Origin: Sphingomonas panacisoli
GTDB taxonomy: Bacteria > Pseudomonadota > Alphaproteobacteria > Sphingomonadales > Sphingomonadaceae
Assembly (NCBI RefSeq): GCF_007859635.1
Contig: NZ_CP042306.1
Location: 1,984,001-2,048,000, forward strand
Direction of reading: 5' to 3'
Length of the DNA: 64,000 nucleotides
A program made the position numbers and the translations under genes. A model generated the notes under the pieces. That model saw only the letters and a program-made list of their open reading frames with translations. It searched no databases and was not told the origin of the DNA. How positions within the stretch are numbered: the first letter of the stretch is position 1; the number at the start of each line of letters is the position of its first letter. Shown one piece after another: positions 18,074 to 27,342 of the stretch.

Positions 18074-19173
18074 TTCTTTTCCGTCGGCGTAGGCGCTGGA
18101 GCGGACACGGGAGCTACGGGCGTTGGCCCCGGGTCGGTCCAGCGCTTGTCACGCGGGAATATGGTGTCGAGATCGCCCTTCAATCCCGACCCGTAGACTG
18201 GGTTAGGCAAGATGAACCAACCATGCCCCCACAGCATCTTGACCGCCCTGCCCTGCGCCAATCCGCGGCGCGCCACCGGGTCGAGACCGGACGCGTTGAA
18301 CAGATCGCTGAAATCGCCGAGTTGGTCGCCCGCCATCGCGATCACGCAATATTGCGCCGCGATCGCCGCGCGCCGCGGGTCCTTCGCGCTGCCGGTGCCG
18401 GCATCGCCCTGGAGCCAGAGATTTTTAAGATGCTCTACCGGGCCCAGCCCCGCGCCGGTCAATGCCGCTTCGGTCTCCTTGGCATTCGTCGCCATGCGAT
18501 TGGAATTGAATACCAGCGTCACGCCTGACGCCTTGGACACGCGCGCGAGTTCGATCATGCCCGGCGTCGCGGCAACCGCGCCGGCACCGGTCTTCTCCCA
18601 GCGTTCCCAGCGGGACTGGTCGTACGGTCCGCCGCGTTGGCTGTCGTCGGCCTCGTAACCGAGGTTAAGCAAAGCCGTCTCGTCGATGTCGAGTACGACC
18701 GCGAGCGGTTTTTTGTCGCAGCTTTCGAACTTCGGAGCGTCCAGCGTCGCGCCGGGTGCGAGCACGACCGAGAATACCGCCTGGCCCACCGCGCGGTCGC
18801 TCGACTTGGCGATGATCGTATCGATCACGCCCAGATAGGCCTGATAGCTCAGCGCCGCCGCCTCGCCCGAGCCGTAGAGATACTGCATCCCCGGCGGCAC
18901 CTTGCCTGCGGCCGGAGCCGCTGGTGCGGGCGCAGCAACGCTGCCGTCGGGCGCCGGAAGCGCGGTCATGTTGGTCAACACGACTGCCTGCCCGTCCGCA
19001 GTCTTGACGGGAGCACGCTTCGCTTCTTCGCGCGCGGCCTTCTTCGCGCGACGTTTGTCGGCGATCTTGTTCTTGCCCGCGATCGCTGCATAGCCGACCG
19101 GCAGCGCCGCCACGCCGATACAGCCCGACAGCGGCACCGCGCCGATCAACAAATACGGTAAGGCTCGCTTCAC
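18070..19173 (-). CDS. HAD-family acid phosphatase lipoprotein (class C/e(P4)-like)
   Basis: 367 residues. The lipobox 'VPLSGC' places the lipidated Cys at 18, so the protein is membrane-anchored in the envelope. After a Lys/Arg-rich and Ala/Pro-rich linker (about 35-92) the catalytic domain starts; '[16 protein letters not shown]' has the two aspartates (162, 164) of the DxDET motif of class C acid phosphatases. '[18 protein letters not shown]' and '[14 protein letters not shown]' are the later HAD motifs. Likely a periplasmic nucleotidase or phosphomonoesterase. It overlaps scoA and the DUF5076 gene by 4 bases each. Confidence 0.88.
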   Translation of the reverse strand: MKRALPYLLIGAVPLSGCIGVAALPVGYAAIAGKNKIADKRRAKKAAREEAKRAPVKTADGQAVVLTNMTALPAPDGSVAAPAPAAPAAGKVPPGMQYLYGSGEAAALSYQAYLGVIDTIIAKSSDRAVGQAVFSVVLAPGATLDAPKFESCDKKPLAVVLDIDETALLNLGYEADDSQRGGPYDQSRWERWEKTGAGAVAATPGMIELARVSKASGVTLVFNSNRMATNAKETEAALTGAGLGPVEHLKNLWLQGDAGTGSAKDPRRAAIAAQYCVIAMAGDQLGDFSDLFNASGLDPVARRGLAQGRAVKMLWGHGWFILPNPVYGSGLKGDLDTIFPRDKRWTDPGPTPVAPVSAPAPTPTEKK

Positions 19174-19880
19174 GCGGCGGCCCGCTCACGCACGGTGCGG
19201 AATTCGATCTTCTTGTCGTACGGCGCACCGACGATCATCCGCTTCACGTAGATGCCGGGCAGATGGATCTGATCGGGATCGAGGCTGCCGACCGGCACCA
19301 CCTCCTCGACCTCGGCGACGCAGATCCTGCCCGCGGTCGCCATCGGCTGGTTGAAATTGCGGGCGGTCTTGCGGAACACCAGGTTGCCGCTTTCATCGGC
19401 CTTCCAGCCCTTGATGATCGACAGGTCGGCGCGAATGCCGCGTTCGAGGATGTAGTCCTCGCCGTCGAAATTCTTGACCTCTTTGCCGTCGGCGACCTGC
19501 GTTCCGACGCCGGTCTTGGTGTAGAAACCCGGGATGCCCGCCCCGCCCGCACGGCAGCGCTCGGCCAGCGTCCCCTGCGGACAAAATTCGACCTCCAGTT
19601 CGCCCGACAGATATTGCCGTTCGAACTCCTTGTTCTCGCCGACATAGGACGAGATCATCTTCTTCACCTGCCGCGTCCGCAGCAGCTTACCGAGCCCCTC
19701 GCCGTCGATCCCGGCATTGTTGCTGGCGATCGTCAGTCCCGTCGTGCCGGCATCGCGGATCGCATCGATCAGCCGCTCCGGAATGCCGCACAGGCCGAAC
19801 CCGCCGGCGCAAATCGTCATGCCGTCGAACAACAGGCCGTCGAGCGCCGATGCGGCGTCGGAATAAAGCTTGCGGGCCAT
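19170..19880 (-). CDS. scoA: 3-oxoacid CoA-transferase subunit A
   Basis: 236 residues from the ATG at 19878-19880, which has AAGGAGTATCC upstream. 'ICAGGFGLCGIPERLIDAI' is the CoA-transferase family 1 signature near the N-terminus, and 'NNAGIDGEGLG' and 'ELEVEFCPQGTLAER' follow as in all ScoA proteins. First gene of a five-gene, fully overlapping operon: scoA, acid phosphatase, DUF5076, scoB, hydrolase. The 284-base gap to the divergent gene at 20165 should contain its promoter; I see no clear operator there. Confidence 0.95.
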   Translation of the reverse strand: MARKLYSDAASALDGLLFDGMTICAGGFGLCGIPERLIDAIRDAGTTGLTIASNNAGIDGEGLGKLLRTRQVKKMISSYVGENKEFERQYLSGELEVEFCPQGTLAERCRAGGAGIPGFYTKTGVGTQVADGKEVKNFDGEDYILERGIRADLSIIKGWKADESGNLVFRKTARNFNQPMATAGRICVAEVEEVVPVGSLDPDQIHLPGIYVKRMIVGAPYDKKIEFRTVRERAAA

Positions 19881-20164
19881 GGATACTCCTTGGGTTTGAA
19901 GAGCGAATAGAAGCGCGCGCTTGCCGGGGCAAGACGCTCGCCGGCGCAAATGGCCGCACCGGCCCAACGCGCCGCACGTCCGGCAAAATCAAGGCGCGGG
20001 CTGATCGCATCGGCCCAAAAGCGGCCAAATATCGCGGCGAAACCTCAGCTCGACCGCGGCTTGTTGCGGTCGTGTAACCGCTCGCGAGGAGCAATGCGTA
20101 CCGACGACCAAATGCCGGCTATCCCCTTGGCCGGCGGTCCCCACCATGAAATGGAGTAACCCTC

Positions 20165-20737
20165 ATGCGACTTTTTGCCGCATCTCTACTGCTGTCCGCG
20201 TTTGCCACCCCGGCATTCGCTCAGGACAGCGACAAGCCCTTCGAGGGTGCATCGGCCACCGCGATCACGGGCGTCGATTTCACCAGCGAACCGGGCAACA
20301 ACGCCACGGGCGTGATCTATGGCGGCCAGCTTGGCTATGACGTGCAACGCGGCAAGACCGTATTTGGCGTCGAAGGCGAAGTGACGGGTTCGTCGAGTAA
20401 GGGCTGCGGCGGGAGCGCGATCTTCAGCTACTGCTCCAAGCAAGACCGCGACCTCTATGTCGGCGGTAAGATCGGCCGCGTGGTCGGCGACTCTACGTTG
20501 CTGTATGCCAAGGTCGGCTACACCAACAACCGCCTCACCGGCAGTTACGTCGACAATACGACCACCCCCGCCACGTCCGGCAGTGGCAGCAACGTCCTCG
20601 ACGGCGTGCGCGGTGGCGTCGGTGTCGAACAGAAGCTCGGCAAAAGCCTCTCACTCAAGGCCGAGTATCGCTATTCGAACTATGAGGGCTCCTATAGCCG
20701 CAACCAGGGCGTGGTCGGGCTTGGCTTCCACTTCTGA
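20165..20737 (+). CDS. Small outer-membrane beta-barrel protein
   Basis: 190 residues with a clean signal peptide (cleavage after about residue 19, 'TPAFAQ'). The mature protein alternates polar and hydrophobic residues, has repeated 'GGKIGRVVGDSTLLYAKVGY' and 'RGGVGVEQKLGKSLSLKAEY' strands and ends in '...VGLGFHF', a terminal Phe typical of BamA-inserted barrels. It belongs to the OmpA-like/Omp25 porin-type beta-barrel group. Role (structure or adhesion) not predictable. Monocistronic, with a strong terminator. Confidence 0.88.
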   Translation: MRLFAASLLLSAFATPAFAQDSDKPFEGASATAITGVDFTSEPGNNATGVIYGGQLGYDVQRGKTVFGVEGEVTGSSSKGCGGSAIFSYCSKQDRDLYVGGKIGRVVGDSTLLYAKVGYTNNRLTGSYVDNTTTPATSGSGSNVLDGVRGGVGVEQKLGKSLSLKAEYRYSNYEGSYSRNQGVVGLGFHF

Positions 20738-20746
20738 ACGTTCAGG

Positions 20747-20777
20747 GCCGCGCGGGGAAACTCGCGCGGCTTTTTTT
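20747..20777 (+). terminator. Intrinsic terminator after the beta-barrel gene
   Basis: A perfect 8-bp stem (GCCGCGCG at 20747-20754 with CGCGCGGC at 20763-20770) followed by seven T residues. The last T is the first base of the complementary stop codon of the convergent HAD gene. Confidence 0.93.
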
Positions 20778-21433
20778 CAGGCGAGCGTTCCGGCGGGCAA
20801 CGCGAGCACCGCTTCCAGATCGGTCAGCGCTTGATCCCCGCTCGCCACCTTGATCGCCGCCATCCCAAGCTCGGCGGCGGGTTTGCAGTTGATGCCGAGG
20901 TCGTCGAGATAAACGCATTGCGCCGGCGCCACGCCGAGCTGCTCGCATGCCAGGTGGTAGATCGCTGGGTCCGGCTTGCGAATGCCGACCTTCGAACTTT
21001 CGACCACGCAGTCGAACCGGGCCAGGATCGCCGTGATCGCCGTCGCCTTATCCGCCGTCCGCGCCATCCCGGCGCCGCTGCCCGTCGGCACGTTGTTGGT
21101 GATGCAGCCGATCCGGTAGCCGTTGTCTTTCAGCCAATCGAGCGCCGCCACCATCCGCGGCCGGATGTCGCCGGCCAGGACCGCCAGGACATCCTCTCCG
21201 CGCAGATCGTGTCCCAACGCTTTCGCTTCATCGGCAAAGATCGCATCGAAGGTCGCGGCGTCGATCTCGGCCCGCTCGAACCGCGCCCAGGCATTGCCGT
21301 CGCGCTCGAGCGCGTTGACGCGGCGGATAAAGTCGCGGGGGATGCCGCGCTCGTCCTCCAGCCGGTTGAACGCCTCGAACGGCGACGAGGTGATCACCCC
21401 GCCAAAATCGAAAATGACGGTGTCGCGGGTCAT
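20777..21433 (-). CDS. HAD-superfamily hydrolase (subfamily IA)
   Basis: 218 residues from the ATG that overlaps the SMP-30 stop as ATGA. Motif I 'VIFDFGGVITSSP' has the usual first aspartate but Gly instead of the second one (DFGG), a variant seen in the DFGGV group related to soluble epoxide hydrolase N-domain phosphatases and ACAD10-like proteins. 'CITNNVP', 'SSKVGIRKPDPAIYHLA' and 'YLDDLGINCKPAAELGM' supply motifs II-IV. Likely phosphatase; substrate unknown. Cotranscribed with the lactonase gene. Confidence 0.88.
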   Translation of the reverse strand: MTRDTVIFDFGGVITSSPFEAFNRLEDERGIPRDFIRRVNALERDGNAWARFERAEIDAATFDAIFADEAKALGHDLRGEDVLAVLAGDIRPRMVAALDWLKDNGYRIGCITNNVPTGSGAGMARTADKATAITAILARFDCVVESSKVGIRKPDPAIYHLACEQLGVAPAQCVYLDDLGINCKPAAELGMAAIKVASGDQALTDLEAVLALPAGTLA

Positions 21434-22350
21434 CCGTTGTAATTCAGTTTCAACCCCGGTCGCGGCCAGCGCATCTTGGCCAGCCGTCCGCTGCCCGACA
21501 GGCAGATGTACGCGTCCATCATGTCCGCCCCGCCCCAGCAGATGTTGGTGGTGAAGATGTCGTCGGTCGGCACGAATTCGACCAGCTCGCCGGCCGGCGA
21601 GATCACGCTGATCCCACACTCGCCGATCGTCGCGACGCAGATGTTGCCGTTTTCCTCGATGCCCAGCGAATCGAAGAATTTGTAGCCGGCGGGTCGATAG
21701 AGCGGGATACCGGGACCGCCCGGACCCGACGTGCCATCGACCTTACCGGGCGCGATCACGTTGAATGCCATCAGCCGGCACGTATAGGTCTCCGCCGCAT
21801 AGAGCCGCTTGCCATCCGGCGACAGGCCGACCCCGTTGGGGTTTTCGCTCGGGAAGATCACTTCCTCGAGGTGACTGCCATCCGTCTTCGCGTAGAAAAT
21901 CCCGACGACGTCACGCTCGCGCGGACGCGTCTTGCCGTGATCCGTGAACCAGAATCCGCCGGCATCGTCGAACACGATGTCATTCGGACCGCGCAGCACG
22001 CAGCCGAAATCGCCATCCTTATAGAGGATCTTGACCGCACCGGTATCGATGTCGATACGCTCGATCCGACCACCCGAATAATCGTCGGCCTGGCCGTGCG
22101 GCGCGAGATAGCCGTTGGCGTCGATATAGTTGAACCCGCCGTTATTGCAGCAATACAGCTTCCCGTCCGGGCCGATGGCGAGGCCGTTGGGACCACCGCC
22201 GGGTTCCGCGACGGTCTGTTTGGTACCGTCGGGCAGTACACGGGTGATGCGACCGGCCGCGATCTCGACCAAGATGACGCTGCCGTCCGCCATCGCGACC
22301 GGGCCTTCGGGAAAACGCAGGCCCGTTGCGACGATTTCCATGTCCGGCAT
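21430..22350 (-). CDS. SMP-30/gluconolactonase-family protein
   Basis: 306 residues covering one six-bladed beta-propeller. 'GLRFPEGPVAMADGSVILVE' provides the metal-binding Glu; 'GGGPNGLAIGPDGKLYCCNN' and 'ENPNGVGLSPDGKRLYAAET' are the Asn and Asp ligand loops of SMP-30/Gre lactonases. No signal peptide. It probably hydrolyses a sugar lactone or similar ester. Paired with a HAD hydrolase by a 4-base overlap. Confidence 0.9.
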   Translation of the reverse strand: MPDMEIVATGLRFPEGPVAMADGSVILVEIAAGRITRVLPDGTKQTVAEPGGGPNGLAIGPDGKLYCCNNGGFNYIDANGYLAPHGQADDYSGGRIERIDIDTGAVKILYKDGDFGCVLRGPNDIVFDDAGGFWFTDHGKTRPRERDVVGIFYAKTDGSHLEEVIFPSENPNGVGLSPDGKRLYAAETYTCRLMAFNVIAPGKVDGTSGPGGPGIPLYRPAGYKFFDSLGIEENGNICVATIGECGISVISPAGELVEFVPTDDIFTTNICWGGADMMDAYICLSGSGRLAKMRWPRPGLKLNYNG

Positions 22351-22437
22351 TTGCCCCTCCCGTCCGTACCGTATCTTCGAACCTTATCGCGTGGTGTCGG
22401 GTCAAAGAAAAGAGGGTTTGGTGCGCCGCGCGGCGTG

Positions 22438-22468
22438 AAAAAGGGGCCGTCCGGTACCAGACAGCCCC
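22438..22468 (-). terminator. Terminator of csbD
   Basis: On the minus strand an 11-bp stem (22468-22458 with 22453-22443, two G-U pairs, four-base loop) is followed by TTTTT at 22442-22438. It lies 39 bases beyond the csbD stop and 88 bases before the SMP-30 start. Confidence 0.85.
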
Positions 22469-22506
22469 CCTCATCAGCCCAATGACGGCGTCGAGCTAGA
22501 CGGCGA

Positions 22507-22689
22507 CTAGATGTCGTCGCCCAGCGCGCCCTTCACCTTGCCGACAAGCTTTTCGACCTTGCCTTTGCCTTCCTGTGCGAGACCTTCGTTGTGCAGTTCG
22601 GCGTCGCCCTGATGGCCGCCGATCGCCTGCTTGGCCTTGCCGACCGTCTCATCGACGGCGCCTTTGATTTTGTCGGTCAATTCACCCAT
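22507..22689 (-). CDS. CsbD-family stress protein
   Basis: 60 residues. The sequence 'MGELTDKIKGAVDETVGKAK' followed by 'GDAELHNEGLAQEGKGKVEK' is the CsbD pattern, a small hydrophilic helical protein induced by general stress in many bacteria. The biochemical role is unknown. A GGAAC-N16-CGTT promoter lies 40 bases upstream, which fits control by an EcfG-type sigma factor. Confidence 0.93.
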   Translation of the reverse strand: MGELTDKIKGAVDETVGKAKQAIGGHQGDAELHNEGLAQEGKGKVEKLVGKVKGALGDDI

Positions 22690-22728
22690 CGTACCTACTC
22701 CATACCAAGCGAAATTAGTATGGATCAG

Positions 22729-22753
22729 AACGACCGGACCGGCACCCGGTTCC
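22729..22753 (-). promoter_or_regulatory. EcfG-type general-stress promoter of csbD
   Basis: Reading the minus strand, GGAAC (22753-22749) and CGTT (22732-22729) are exactly 16 bases apart, matching the GGAAC-N16/17-CGTT consensus of the alphaproteobacterial general stress response sigma factor EcfG. The expected transcript start is about 35 bases before the csbD ATG. Confidence 0.75.
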
Positions 22754-22762
22754 CGCCGATCG

Positions 22763-23548
22763 TCAGGGGAAAACGCGTTTCAGAAACGCGAGAACGGCGG
22801 TCCAATTTTCGTCCGCGCCTGCCGGGTTCTTCGTCGCGTTCAGCGTCGAAGATCCGTGGATGCCGGTGCGCGGAATATATAGCTGGCGGTCGGTCGACGT
22901 CGTCGCCGATACGATTGCTTTGGCTTCACCCTCCTCTTCCAACGTGTTGGCGGAGGTGACGAACACGGGCACCGCAATCTTGGCGGCGGCGGCTTCGACC
23001 ATTTTCTTGTCGTTGAAATATTCGCCGGGAGAAAACGCCATGATCGCTTTGACGCTACCCTTCGCATCGGCGGCGTTGCCGAGCAGGAAGACGAGGCTCG
23101 CCGAATAGCTCGATCCCCACAGCACGATCGGCTTGTCCTTCGCCTTGGCCCAGGCCAGCGCGGCTTCGAGGTCGGGAAGCGCGCCGAGATAGTCGGTCTT
23201 GTCCTGCGCCGCGGCCATGGTCCGATTGGCGCCGTACAGATTGCCGCCAACGCGCTGATCGATCGCCAGCGCGGCGAAGCCCTCGCGCTGCAATCGCGGG
23301 GCGATGTCGGCATATTCGCCCGACGACGATCCGGCCTGATGAAACAGCAGGATCAGCGCCCGGGGCGCGGCGTTGGGATAATACGTACCATAGACGGTGA
23401 CGCCGTCAGGCGCCTTCAACTCGACCGGCTGCGGCGTTTGCACTTTGGCGGCTGCGGTTTCGTTCGCCAACGCATCCTTATTGTCGACCTTGGGCGCGGC
23501 ATGGCAGGCCGCGAGGGTAATCGCGCTGGCGATGACGAAACGGCGCAT
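22763..23548 (-). CDS. Dienelactone-hydrolase-like alpha/beta hydrolase, lipoprotein
   Basis: 261 residues from the ATG at 23546-23548. The N-terminus 'ASAITLAACHA' is a lipobox with Cys15. 'LILLFHQAGSSSGEYADIA' is the oxyanion region and 'VLWGSSYSASLVF' the nucleophile elbow (Gly-x-Ser-x-Ser); 'RTGIHGSS' holds the catalytic His. Probably an envelope esterase or thioesterase. It lies 11 bases after thiG and may be cotranscribed with the thiamine genes although no functional link is obvious. Confidence 0.83.
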   Translation of the reverse strand: MRRFVIASAITLAACHAAPKVDNKDALANETAAAKVQTPQPVELKAPDGVTVYGTYYPNAAPRALILLFHQAGSSSGEYADIAPRLQREGFAALAIDQRVGGNLYGANRTMAAAQDKTDYLGALPDLEAALAWAKAKDKPIVLWGSSYSASLVFLLGNAADAKGSVKAIMAFSPGEYFNDKKMVEAAAAKIAVPVFVTSANTLEEEGEAKAIVSATTSTDRQLYIPRTGIHGSSTLNATKNPAGADENWTAVLAFLKRVFP

Positions 23549-23559
23549 GCGGTTTCCCT

Positions 23560-24354
23560 TCAGATCAACCCGGCGAGCGGACTGGATGGATCGGCATAGC
23601 GCCGCAGCCCCATCCTCCCGGCCAGATACGCCAAACGCCCACTTTCGACCGCGAGTTTCATCGCGCGCGCCATCATGATCGGGTCCTTGGCCTCGGCGAT
23701 CGCGGTGTTCATCAGCACGCCGTCGCAGCCCAGCTCCATCGCCACGCCCGCGTCGGACGCCGTACCGACGCCCGCATCGACCAGCACCGGCACCTTCGCG
23801 CCTTCCACGATCAGGCGGATCGTCACGCGGTTCTGGATACCCAACCCCGACCCGATCGGCGCTCCGAGCGGCATGATCGCGACCGCGCCCGCCTCTTCCA
23901 ACTGCTTCGCCGCGATCGGATCGTCGACGCAATAGACCATCGGCTTGAACCCGTCTTTCACCAGGGTCTCGGTGGCTTTCAGCGTTTCGCGCATGTCCGG
24001 ATAAAGCGTTCGCGCCTCGCCCAGCACCTCCAGTTTCACCAAGTCCCAGCCCCCCGCCTCGCGTGCCAGCCGTAAGGTGCGCACCGCACTGTCGGCATCG
24101 AAGCAACCGGCGGTGTTGGGCAGATAGGTGATCTTCTTCGGATCGATGAAATCGGTAAGCATCGGCGCCTTGGGGTCGCTAACGTTGACGCGGCGCACCG
24201 CGACGGTGACGATCTCCGCCCCCGACGCTTCGACCGCTGCCGCGTTCTGCGCGAAGTCCTTATACTTGCCGGTCCCGACGATCAGGCGCGAGCGGAACGT
24301 CCGACCAGCGACGGTCCAGCTATCGTCGGCGACGACGGGGGTGGCGATATTCAT
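23560..24354 (-). CDS. thiG: Thiazole synthase
   Basis: 264 residues. ThiG builds the thiazole phosphate of thiamine from deoxyxylulose phosphate, dehydroglycine and the ThiS thiocarboxylate. '[15 protein letters not shown]', '[19 protein letters not shown]' (with the Schiff-base Lys in LVKLEV) and '[20 protein letters not shown]' are diagnostic. ThiS is encoded upstream with one small gene between. No TPP riboswitch could be seen in the 54-base gap upstream of thiS. Confidence 0.96.
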   Translation of the reverse strand: MNIATPVVADDSWTVAGRTFRSRLIVGTGKYKDFAQNAAAVEASGAEIVTVAVRRVNVSDPKAPMLTDFIDPKKITYLPNTAGCFDADSAVRTLRLAREAGGWDLVKLEVLGEARTLYPDMRETLKATETLVKDGFKPMVYCVDDPIAAKQLEEAGAVAIMPLGAPIGSGLGIQNRVTIRLIVEGAKVPVLVDAGVGTASDAGVAMELGCDGVLMNTAIAEAKDPIMMARAMKLAVESGRLAYLAGRMGLRRYADPSSPLAGLI

Positions 24355-24384
24355 TACGGGTCAGCCTTTACGATCGGTCGTGAA

Positions 24385-24660
24385 TCAGCGCGTCGGCTTC
24401 CTAGAACCTTTGCGGCGCGGTGTCGCGGGCTTGCGTTTTCGCTTCTGGGTCGGAGGTTCGATGCGTTGATCCTGCAGGCGGAGCGGTCCGTGCAGGCGAT
24501 CGAACAGTTCCTTGCGCACGCGCGTCAGGATCGCCCAGGCACGCCATCCTTTTTCCGATTTGATACGCTGAGACCGGCGGTCGAGCATGAAGCCCGCGCA
24601 GACGATGGCGATCGTGCCCAAGACGCCGACCGCGATCAGCGCAATGTCGCCCGCGTCCAT
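24385..24660 (-). CDS. Small membrane protein between thiS and thiG
   Basis: 91 residues from the ATG at 24658-24660; a GTG at 24672 would overlap the thiS stop. A single membrane helix (about residues 6-26, '[20 protein letters not shown]') is followed by a basic cytoplasmic tail ending in a Lys/Arg/Pro-rich stretch. I do not recognise the family. Its place inside the thiS-thiG unit suggests cotranscription. Confidence 0.65.
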   Translation of the reverse strand: MDAGDIALIAVGVLGTIAIVCAGFMLDRRSQRIKSEKGWRAWAILTRVRKELFDRLHGPLRLQDQRIEPPTQKRKRKPATPRRKGSRKPTR

Positions 24661-24664
24661 CGCC

Positions 24665-24892
24665 TCACCCACCGCCGACGAAATGGACGATCTCGAGTTC
24701 GTCGCCGTCCTCGATCATGACCTGCGCCAGCGTCGATCGCGGCACGATCTCCAGATTGCGCTCCACCGCGACCTTTTCCGGCACCAGCCCAAGCTCCTCC
24801 GCCAATTGCGCGATGCTGAGCCCCGCGGCGACGCGGCGGTGCTCGCCATTGACGCGGATCGAAACGGTGCCGTCGGTGTGCATGGTATTCAT
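24665..24892 (-). CDS. thiS: Sulfur carrier protein ThiS
   Basis: 75 residues from the ATG at 24890-24892 (an in-frame ATG at 24883 is possible). The ubiquitin-like fold is shown by '[20 protein letters not shown]' and '[13 protein letters not shown]', and the protein ends in 'HFVGGG', the Gly-Gly tail that becomes the thiocarboxylate used by ThiG. Divergent from aroQ with a 54-base gap. Confidence 0.93.
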   Translation of the reverse strand: MNTMHTDGTVSIRVNGEHRRVAAGLSIAQLAEELGLVPEKVAVERNLEIVPRSTLAQVMIEDGDELEIVHFVGGG

Positions 24893-24946
24893 GAGAAATC
24901 GCGATATAGGGGCGCGAGCGTAAGCGCCACAACCGAAAGGCCAAGG

Positions 24947-25381
24947 GTGACCGAAACGATCCTGGTGCTGAACGGCCCGAACCTCAACATGCTGGGGACG
25001 CGCGAGCCGGAAATCTACGGCGCCGACACGCTGGACGACATTGCCGGCCGGCTGACCGAGCGCGGCAAGGAATTGGGCGTCGCGGTCGATGTCCGCCAAT
25101 CGAACCATGAAGGGCATCTGGTCGATTGGCTGCAGGACTCGCAAGGCTGGGGCGTCAAGGCGATCCTGCTCAATGCGGGCGCGCTGACGCACACATCGGT
25201 CGCGCTGTACGACGCGATCAAGGCGATCAATGTACCGGTGATCGAGGTGCATCTGTCGAACCCGCTGGCACGCGAGGATTTCCGCCACGCGAGCTTTGTC
25301 GGTCGTGCCGCTCGCGGAACTATTTCCGGGTTCGGCGCGCTGTCGTATATGCTCGCGCTTGAAGCCGCCGCCAGTCTCTGA
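24947..25381 (+). CDS. aroQ: 3-dehydroquinate dehydratase, type II
   Basis: 144 residues from the GTG at 24947 (AAGG seven bases upstream). Type II dehydroquinase of the shikimate pathway. '[19 protein letters not shown]' holds the active-site Tyr and Arg, '[13 protein letters not shown]' the His/Glu pair, and '[19 protein letters not shown]' the substrate loop. It is followed by accB and accC on the same strand, a gene order common in alphaproteobacteria. Confidence 0.96.
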   Translation: MTETILVLNGPNLNMLGTREPEIYGADTLDDIAGRLTERGKELGVAVDVRQSNHEGHLVDWLQDSQGWGVKAILLNAGALTHTSVALYDAIKAINVPVIEVHLSNPLAREDFRHASFVGRAARGTISGFGALSYMLALEAAASL

Positions 25382-25424
25382 CAGACGGCTCGCCCCATCA
25401 TAAGGGGCAGATAAGAAGGGTTGC

Positions 25425-25907
25425 ATGGCAGACGAGAAAGAAGGGGCAATGCGGATCGACGTCGAACTGGTACGCCAGCTCGCGGCGTTGCTCGACGATA
25501 CCAACCTGACCGAAATCGAGGTCGAGGACGCCGATCGCAAGGTACGAGTCGCGCGCAAGGCGCCTCAAGTCGCGGCGGCAGTACAGTACGCGCCCGCGCC
25601 CGTCGCGGCACCGGCGGCCGCTCCCGCTACTGGCGCGGCTCCCGCCGCCGAACCGGCCGCGGCGCCGAGCACCGCCAACGCCGTGAAGTCGCCGATGGTC
25701 GGCACTGCCTATCTCGCCCCCAATCCCGAAGCGAAGCCGTTCATTGCGGTCGGGCAAAAGGTTGCCGCCGGCGATACGCTGCTGATCATCGAGGCGATGA
25801 AGGTCATGAACCCGATCACCGCGCCCGCCGCCGGCACCGTTGCCGCGATCCTGGTCGGTAGCGGCCAGCCGGTCGAGTTCGACCAGCCGCTCGTCGTCGT
25901 CGAGTAA
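25425..25907 (+). CDS. accB: Biotin carboxyl carrier protein of acetyl-CoA carboxylase
   Basis: 160 residues. N-terminal part '[20 protein letters not shown]', an Ala/Pro-rich linker (about 48-85) and a C-terminal biotinyl domain with '[11 protein letters not shown]', where Lys126 is the biotinylation site. It carries carboxybiotin from AccC to the carboxyltransferase in fatty-acid synthesis. AAGGG lies just upstream of the ATG. accC starts five bases after its stop. Confidence 0.96.
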   Translation: MADEKEGAMRIDVELVRQLAALLDDTNLTEIEVEDADRKVRVARKAPQVAAAVQYAPAPVAAPAAAPATGAAPAAEPAAAPSTANAVKSPMVGTAYLAPNPEAKPFIAVGQKVAAGDTLLIIEAMKVMNPITAPAAGTVAAILVGSGQPVEFDQPLVVVE

Positions 25908-25912
25908 GTCGC

Positions 25913-27280
25913 TTGCCCGAGATCAAGAAGCTCCTGATCGCCAATCGCGGCGAGATCGCGCTGCGCATTCACCGCGCCTGCCACGAAATGGGGATCAAGA
26001 CGGTCGCGGTGCATTCGACCGCCGACGCCGACGCGATGCATGTCCGCCTCGCCGACGAAGCGATCTGCATCGGCCCGCCGCCAGCGACCGAGTCGTACCT
26101 CAACATCCCGAACATTATCTCGGCGGCTGAGATCAGCCATGCCGACGCGATTCACCCGGGCTACGGCTTCCTGAGCGAGAACGCCAAGTTCGCCGAGATC
26201 ATCGAGGCGCATGGGATCATCTTCGTTGGTCCCAAGCCCGAACATATCCGCACGATGGGCGACAAGATCGAGGCGAAGCGCACCGCGGGCGCGCTCGGCC
26301 TGCCGCTCGTCCCGGGATCGGATGGCGCGATCGAGGACGTCGAGGAAGCCAAGAAGATCGCGGAGGCCGCCGGCTATCCGGTGATCATCAAGGCCGCGTC
26401 CGGCGGCGGCGGGCGCGGCATGAAGGTCGTGTACGATCCGCAGGAACTCGAAACGCAGATGCAGCAGGCCGGTAGCGAGGCGAAAGCCGCGTTCGGCGAC
26501 GCCACCGTCTATCTCGAAAAGTATCTCGGCAACCCGCGCCACATCGAAATCCAGGTGTTCGGTGACGGCAACGGTAACGCGATCCACCTCGGCGAGCGCG
26601 ATTGTTCGCTACAACGGCGCCATCAGAAGGTGTTGGAGGAAGCTCCCTCGCCCGTGCTCTCCGCCGAGGAACGCGCGCGGATCGGCGGCGTCTGCGCCAA
26701 GGCGATGGCCGACATGGGCTATCGCGGCGCGGGAACGATCGAGTTCCTGTGGGAAGACGGCGAGTTCTACTTCATCGAGATGAACACGCGCCTGCAGGTC
26801 GAGCATCCGGTGACCGAGGCGATCACCGGTCTCGACCTCGTCCGCGAACAGATCCGCGTCGCCGAAGGTCACGGCCTGACGTTGCGCCAGGAGGACGTGC
26901 ATTTCCGCGGCCACGCCATCGAATGCCGCATCAATGCCGAGGACCCGCGCACCTTCGCCCCCTCGCCCGGCCTGGTGAAGCAGTATCACGCGCCCGGCGG
27001 CATGAACGTACGCGTCGATAGCGGACTTTATGCCGGCTATCGCGTGCCGCCTTACTACGACTCGATGATCGCCAAGCTGATCGTCTACGGCACGACGCGT
27101 GCCGGCGCGATCCGTCGCCTCCGTCGCGCGCTCGAGGAATTCGTGGTCGAGGGCATGAAGACCACGATCCCACTCCACCGCGCGCTGATCGAGGATCCGG
27201 AGTTTCTCGAGGGCCAGTACACGATCAAGTGGCTCGAAGAGTGGCTGGCGCGGCAGGAAGAAGGCGACGGCGACGCGTAG
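25913..27280 (+). CDS. accC: Acetyl-CoA carboxylase biotin carboxylase subunit
   Basis: 455 residues, most likely starting at the TTG at 25913, since the conserved N-terminus '[20 protein letters not shown]' begins only two residues later. An ATP-grasp enzyme: '[15 protein letters not shown]' is the Gly-rich ATP loop, and '[16 protein letters not shown]' holds the metal and bicarbonate residues. It carboxylates AccB-bound biotin. Cotranscribed with accB. Confidence 0.97.
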   Translation: MPEIKKLLIANRGEIALRIHRACHEMGIKTVAVHSTADADAMHVRLADEAICIGPPPATESYLNIPNIISAAEISHADAIHPGYGFLSENAKFAEIIEAHGIIFVGPKPEHIRTMGDKIEAKRTAGALGLPLVPGSDGAIEDVEEAKKIAEAAGYPVIIKAASGGGGRGMKVVYDPQELETQMQQAGSEAKAAFGDATVYLEKYLGNPRHIEIQVFGDGNGNAIHLGERDCSLQRRHQKVLEEAPSPVLSAEERARIGGVCAKAMADMGYRGAGTIEFLWEDGEFYFIEMNTRLQVEHPVTEAITGLDLVREQIRVAEGHGLTLRQEDVHFRGHAIECRINAEDPRTFAPSPGLVKQYHAPGGMNVRVDSGLYAGYRVPPYYDSMIAKLIVYGTTRAGAIRRLRRALEEFVVEGMKTTIPLHRALIEDPEFLEGQYTIKWLEEWLARQEEGDGDA

Positions 27281-27315
27281 CGCGCGCCGACTAGCGCCCT
27301 TGTCACGTTTCGCAT

Positions 27316-27340
27316 AACCCTCCCGGTCGACGGGAGAGTT
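27316..27340 (+). promoter_or_regulatory. Hairpin covering the ribosome site of the MFS gene
   Basis: AAC-C-CTCCCG (27316-27325) pairs with CGGGAG-A-GTT (27331-27340) around a five-base loop. The 3' arm contains GGGAG, the only good ribosome site for the ATG at 27343. In the folded form the site would be hidden. Confidence 0.45.
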
Positions 27341-27342
27341 GG

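Noticed and set aside
22763..24106. Long minus-strand frame extending the hydrolase gene upstream
   Set aside because: The extra N-terminal part lies over thiG and is low-complexity Arg/Gly; the lipobox start at 23548 is the true beginning.
24893..24946. TPP riboswitch before thiS
   Set aside because: The gap is only 54 bases and shared with the divergent aroQ start; it is too short for the aptamer and lacks its conserved core.
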